Of a DNA stretch of 64,000 bases, positions 59,522 to 64,000 are shown piece by piece. Each line of letters opens with the position of its first letter. Position 1 is the stretch's first letter. The position numbers and the translations under genes were made by a program. The notes beneath the pieces were generated by a model. That model was given only the letters and a program-made list of their open reading frames with translations. It did no database searches and was not told where the DNA came from. Origin of the DNA: Steromphala cineraria (Eukaryota > Mollusca > Gastropoda > Trochida > Trochidae); assembly GCA_916613615.1 (NCBI GenBank), contig OU744726.1:21889515-21953514 (forward strand), written 5' to 3'.

Positions 59522-59570
59522 TGACGTCATAGGAGAATTCATGACGTCAGACCATCGTTACATGACGTCA
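59522..59570. promoter_or_regulatory. Three TGACGTCA sites at 20-21 bp spacing
   Basis: Perfect CRE/ATF palindromes at 59522, 59542 and 59563, two helical turns apart. They lie between two palindromic elements. Regulatory function is inference. Confidence 0.5.
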
Positions 59571-59720
59571 AACTCTTGAACTTGGCGTCACTAGAGTGGT
59601 GATAAAGTTTATCACCACTCAGTGGAGTGACGATAAAGGTTATCGCCACTGTAGCCAGATAGAGGGTTTATTTCACTGATAGAACAGAGTATCTCACCCT
59701 CATTCATGTAATAAATAGAT

Positions 59721-59856
59721 AGTATTATATGGGTGTTTTCATATCACATTCGGTATCAGCCCGAGACCCAAATATCAGCCCGAGAGCTTTAGCTCGAGGG
59801 CTGATATTGGTCGAGGGCTGATACCGAATGTGATATGAAAATACCCATATCATACT
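59721..59856. repeat. 136-bp palindrome (GGGCTGATA core)
   Basis: AGTATTATATGGGTGTTTTC, ATATCACATTCGGTATCAGC and ATATCAGCCCGAG are mirrored. The related GGGCTGATAC phrase forms the tandem at 60217-60310. Confidence 0.85.
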
Positions 59857-60216
59857 AATTTTATCATATATACTTACCAAACAAACTACAAACATTTTTA
59901 AAACTTTAATTCATAACATTAACATGTGGCTGATTTTATCCGTTTGGATAACTAACACAATACCAATAAACATTCAGCTCCCGAGCCTACACCTCTTGCG
60001 ACTTTTGAGTTCGTTTAATCTCTTGTTGATTTTTCAAACTAGAAAGAAAGGTATCAAAGTAATAATCAAAGCGACAAATCCTATCTGCAAGTGACTGTGC
60101 ACAGCGTTTTCGCGATGTCGGCCCCGTTCTAACGTCAGCTGTACAAAGGGAGACAACTCTAAATTCCTCGCGACTTCGATCTATTTTTTGCGTTCGTTGC
60201 CTAGGGTTCCACGTTC

Positions 60217-60310
60217 AAGTCCCTTGACGACGGGCTGATACAGGTTTGTGCCCTTGACGACGGGCTGATACAGGTTATCTGCCCTGCGGGCTGATACAGG
60301 GTGCTTGACG
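60217..60310. repeat. ~33-bp tandem repeat (CTTGACGACGGGCTGATACAGG)
   Basis: Two full copies and degenerate flanking copies of a CTTGACGACGGGCTGATACA unit. Confidence 0.8.
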
Positions 60311-60461
60311 AAGGGTGTATCGTGCATTCAAAATCTCTGTATTTATAAGCAAGTATATGATAAATATGAATATCAAATTTATAAAGTATTGATAATTATC
60401 ACCTTTGAGGTAAACAACATGGTTTTATTATATACTCATGTAATCTTATGATAGTAATACA

Positions 60462-60524
60462 AGGGTGCAATACGGAATACGTCTTCAAATTCCGTATTGC
60501 ACTCCAGAATCCGTATTGCACCCC
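60462..60524. repeat. Nested hairpins (GTGCAATACGGA)
   Basis: AGGGTGCAATACGGA occurs once forward; TCCGTATTGCA(C) occurs twice in inverse, so alternative foldbacks are possible. Confidence 0.75.
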
Positions 60525-61130
60525 TGCCGGTTCTACTTTTTTTAAGCTTCGGCAATTCACGAAATTTTCCGTACGTAACAATCATTTTCCTAATTAGAAC
60601 ACCGGATTTGACGTATCTCAATGCATTGGTAACAAACCTACTTTTTAATATGATATTGAAGAATAATAAAGTGAGAAACTAGTGTTATCGTTAGTAAAGA
60701 AACTGCAAAACACTATAAAAAAGGAAATCCTAAACAAAACTCAGAGAACATCGCCAGCGACACTTGGCCCTTATGACGTCATAGCCGACACTGATTATGA
60801 CGTCATTTCCATGGTGACGTCGTTTGAAAGGATCCCGTCGCTCGGAATCCTGAACTTACGTTTATCATATTCAGACTTTATAAATAATAACTAAGGATAA
60901 ACTTTTATCACTGTATTTAGTTGTCACACTTGAGAAAAATTGCCTCTTTCGTTTAACTACGCAAAGTAATGAGAAAATAAACAGATAATTGAGGTATCAA
61001 ATCATCAGTCGAGCGTGTCATAGATAATTGCCTTCTTTGCATTATGTATCAATGCGCAGTGCGACGTCTCGGATTATTTAAGCAATTCAAAATTACTTTT
61101 AAAAAGGTTAAAAAGAGAGTATATAATAAA

Positions 61131-61291
61131 TACAGAACGTCATACGTCTGCATTTGGGTCGTTTGTATTGAACTCGAAGATGTCATGTACGCGGAGAAAC
61201 AACTCGTTCTTCGAACTCGTTGTTCCTCCGCGTCCATGACATCTACTCGTTCAATACAAACGACCCAAATGCACACGCATGACGTTCTGTA
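61131..61291. repeat. 161-bp palindrome
   Basis: TACAGAACGTCATACG..CATTTGGGTCGTTTGTATTG..GATGTCATG..GCGGAG is mirrored with few mismatches about a GTTCTTCGAAC-type centre. Confidence 0.85.
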
Positions 61292-61860
61292 TATTTACAT
61301 GCATATTTACAAATTACCTCATCAACATTCACGAGTCATTCAGTAAGTATCAATTATCAACAAATGAACATGAATAAAAGTCAAATAGAGTTATTCTGTA
61401 GGAACACAATTCGAAGCTTTACCGACAGGAAATTAAAAGTAATCAATTTTCAAAAGCAAAGTGAATAAATTTAAGATATTTTTTTCTGAGAGAACTTTCC
61501 TCTTTGCTAAAGGTTATTTTCCCGTCGTTGTCCTGCTTATCATAATGTCCCTATCAATAAGTTATCTCTACCTTTAGAACACGTGAAATGGGGAATATCT
61601 AAAATAGCATTAGTGATCTTAGTTTTTGTGGTGTTTGATGGGAAGCTGACTTATATACAAAATGGCTTAGTATCCTTAAACCTCTTTCCAAAACGCGTCA
61701 AGTTCAATACATGTGATAGAGGGGGAAAAGGTAAAACGAAGTATGAAGGAACCTAAGAAAACGTGCCATTGTCAATCTTCTAAAACGTAAATAATTAAAA
61801 CTTACGACATATATGCACATATTATTGCAACAAAAGGTTTTCAAATATCTGACGACAAGG

Positions 61861-62092
61861 GCGGATCCAGGATTTTTAAAAGGGGGGGGGGTCCCAAAAT
61901 AACTTTTTCTCCACTCAGTGGGGGGGGGGGGGTCATGCGGGGGGGGGGGGGGGGGGTGGGGGGGGGGGAGGGGGAGTCCAGGACCCCTTATTCATGGATT
62001 TGAAAGGGGGCGGGTGTTGAAAAGGGGGGGGGGGGGGGGGGTCAGGACCCCCTGGACCCCCCCCCCCCCTGGATCCGCTAGTGGACGATGAA
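61861..62092. mobile_element. Short-TIR element with poly-G runs
   Basis: GCGGATCCAGGATTTTTAAA at the left and CCCTGGATCCGC at the right. Between them lie several G runs of 8 to 18 bases and mirrored C runs. Non-coding; exact run lengths may suffer from sequencing slippage. Confidence 0.6.
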
Positions 62093-63892
62093 ACGTATTT
62101 ACCTAAAATACCTTATGATGTAAGCACTAAGGTTGTTGTAAGCCAATCTTTTATATCTGACAGGCACGCATTCAGCTACTTAGCAAACAAAAATAGTCCA
62201 AGCCGAGACCTTTTATCGTAGTGAAATATGAAAGAACTAAGAAATAATCATGCTCGTATTACACAAGAGATAAGCGTATGATGTTACGGCTTGAGGTTCT
62301 TGAAAGGTAATATTATCATTGTATATGCCTATCGAGATAAACTGTGAATCGAGCCAAGTCGAAGCTAGGCTTCGTTAGTTGGCTATATACATGTAAGATA
62401 TGCAAAATAGTTTATTTAAATCTATATTTAGATGAATATAGTATATAATTTTTCTTTGTGTAAAACGATGCGAGTATATTTGTTCTTTTTTTTAAAACTT
62501 GAAAACCTTTCTGTATCTATTCAAGACAAATTTCAGTATGTATAGACAAATATGTATATTCGGGTCGTTAACTGAAGACTTGGAGGCGTATGGGAATATT
62601 TTACAAACGCTTCATTCGCCCTTTCGCGTTTAACAAAGCGTATCTTGAAACATTGATCAAGATGAAGAAAATATGTTCAGTGAGTCAGTTTAAAGTTTAT
62701 AGAAATCAAGCTATTGCACCGATAAATTGCTGTTCTATATGTTGCTATTTTGCTATTACGTTGATTGTATTCATATAAGCATATATTTGTTAAATTATGT
62801 ATTTATTGGGATAATGAAGTTATGATTTATCAGCATGTTTGGTTTCCAAGGATTGTTGCGATAATGATATCTATATTGAAGTAAGGGTCCATCTCGATTA
62901 TGTACTTGTTTGCTAATTTAGTAATTCAATTCTCTCGTAGAAGAAGAACAAGTGTTCAAATATTTCGACTTCACTACTTTATGGTGTACATGGCTGTCCT
63001 AGCTATTACTTACACTACACAGAAATTATCTTTGTGGTTGACATAATTCTGTGCATTATTTTAAACTGGAAATTTCTGTTATATCTTACATTTCAAAACA
63101 GTCGGATAGATAGTTTTCAGATAAAACAATATTGAGCTTAAATTTCCAATGTAACAGAAGCTTATATTGTGAAACTACCTTAATCACAAATGTCTGTATC
63201 CTTCAGGTTCTCTCCCAAAACTTCACACACATACTCAGTCTCATATCTGCTCTATACAGACAGGGTACTGAATCGTTGACGAATGGGTTTCAAGGGAGGG
63301 ATGCACTGGACGCAGTGGGTTCAAGTTTCCATTCTTTTTTTAAAAATTAACTGCACGCCAATAGGTCACTAAAAACACACAAAAGATTTTCAAGTTTAAA
63401 TATGGAAGTAATGTAGTCAACCCTATGTAGAATATATATAAAAGAAAGAGTAAACATCGGCTTGTTCGGACTCATACTGCTTCTTGCGTATTGTGAACTC
63501 AATACTCTGTTATCTAGCGATGCCTCTTGTGAAAATCTTATAGAATACTACTTGCGAGTTTAAAAGGAGCAAGAAATGAGAAATTTTATATCACTCCCAT
63601 TGGCTGATTTGAATCACACTATGCGCATGCGGACCGAGACCCTGGTACCAGTTTACCGCTATCGATGAAGAGCATCATTTGATTGGCTTGTTATATAGCG
63701 GCACGGGTTTTACGTGGACGGATATCAGGGGATAGGTTTGAACATAACGCGAAGAAATATATACGCTGATGTAGCAGGATGATTCGGACTAGATCAATCT
63801 GTCAAGTTTGTATATTCTTGAGAAGGCCCATATTGGTCTTAATGAATTCGTCGTAATGAAGAAGATTGATCCACTCCAAATCATCTGATAGG
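62093..63892. other. Gene-free stretch
   Basis: No recognised gene. A TATATATAAAAG box at about 63433 is promoter-like, but no coding exon follows before the window ends. Confidence 0.35.
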
Positions 63893-64000
63893 AAACCAAG
63901 CCTTAATAATACTCGCTAAACTCCGATATTGAGTCTAGAAAAGATGCTGTAGCAGGTCGAGTCAGCTGACCTATGATCCTCCAACGTCATATGTGCGAAT
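63893..64000. mobile_element. MITE, family B copy 4 (cut by window end)
   Basis: AAGCCTTAATAATACTCGCT, CCGATATTGAGTCTAG and GACCTATGATCCTCCAACGT match copy 2. The right half lies outside the window. Confidence 0.75.

Noticed and set aside
60682..60894. 70-codon open frame
   Set aside because: It spans a cluster of TGACGTCA motifs, has no recognisable domain and no splice context.
63425..63480. TATA-box promoter of a new gene
   Set aside because: TATATATAAAAG is suggestive, but no coding exon or splice site follows before the window ends.

Overview
The window reads as AT-rich, intron-bearing animal DNA, most likely from a marine bivalve or other mollusc. The grounds are split genes with GT..AG introns, animal-type immune and glycosyltransferase families, non-LTR retrotransposons, tRNA-derived SINEs and very many short inverted-repeat elements. 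The species cannot be named from the sequence alone.

Layout. 1-15.1 kb: no convincing host gene; a ~430-bp tandem repeat rich in AGGTCA motifs, a 23-bp minisatellite, several MITEs and a truncated LINE. 15.19-21.73 kb (+): a SAMD9/SAMD9L-type protein of about 1660 codons in three coding exons. A RHIM-like motif and a LOTUS-like domain precede the usual AlbA_2, P-loop NTPase, TPR and OB regions. The reading frame carries one frameshift and one in-frame TGA. 24.48-36.95 kb (-), possibly to 37.68 kb: an eIF2-alpha kinase in ten recognisable exons, pointing tail-to-tail at the SAMD9-like gene. Phase-matched splicing suggests it ends in a second copy of the LOTUS-like domain. Its introns hold a LINE, two TA-flanked DNA transposons and a tandem array. 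39.9-52.9 kb: an old duplicated tract of roughly 5-5.7 kb units with repeated leader/promoter blocks and a remnant gene end, finishing in one intact GT31 beta-1,3-glycosyltransferase gene (51.45-52.53 kb, +). 53-64 kb: no recognisable host gene; microsatellites, a SINE, inverted twin TTAA elements, large palindromes and a poly-G element.

How the genes may work together. eIF2-alpha kinases stop translation initiation, and SAMD9-family proteins restrict viruses by blocking translation; human SAMD9 acts as a tRNA-Phe anticodon nuclease. Here the two are neighbours and appear to share one LOTUS-like module entered through a phase-1 intron. The best candidate for an undescribed system is therefore a two-effector translation shut-off locus with a common nucleic-acid-sensing domain and a RHIM link to amyloid or cell-death signalling. 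Domain identities come from motif reading only and no search was run.
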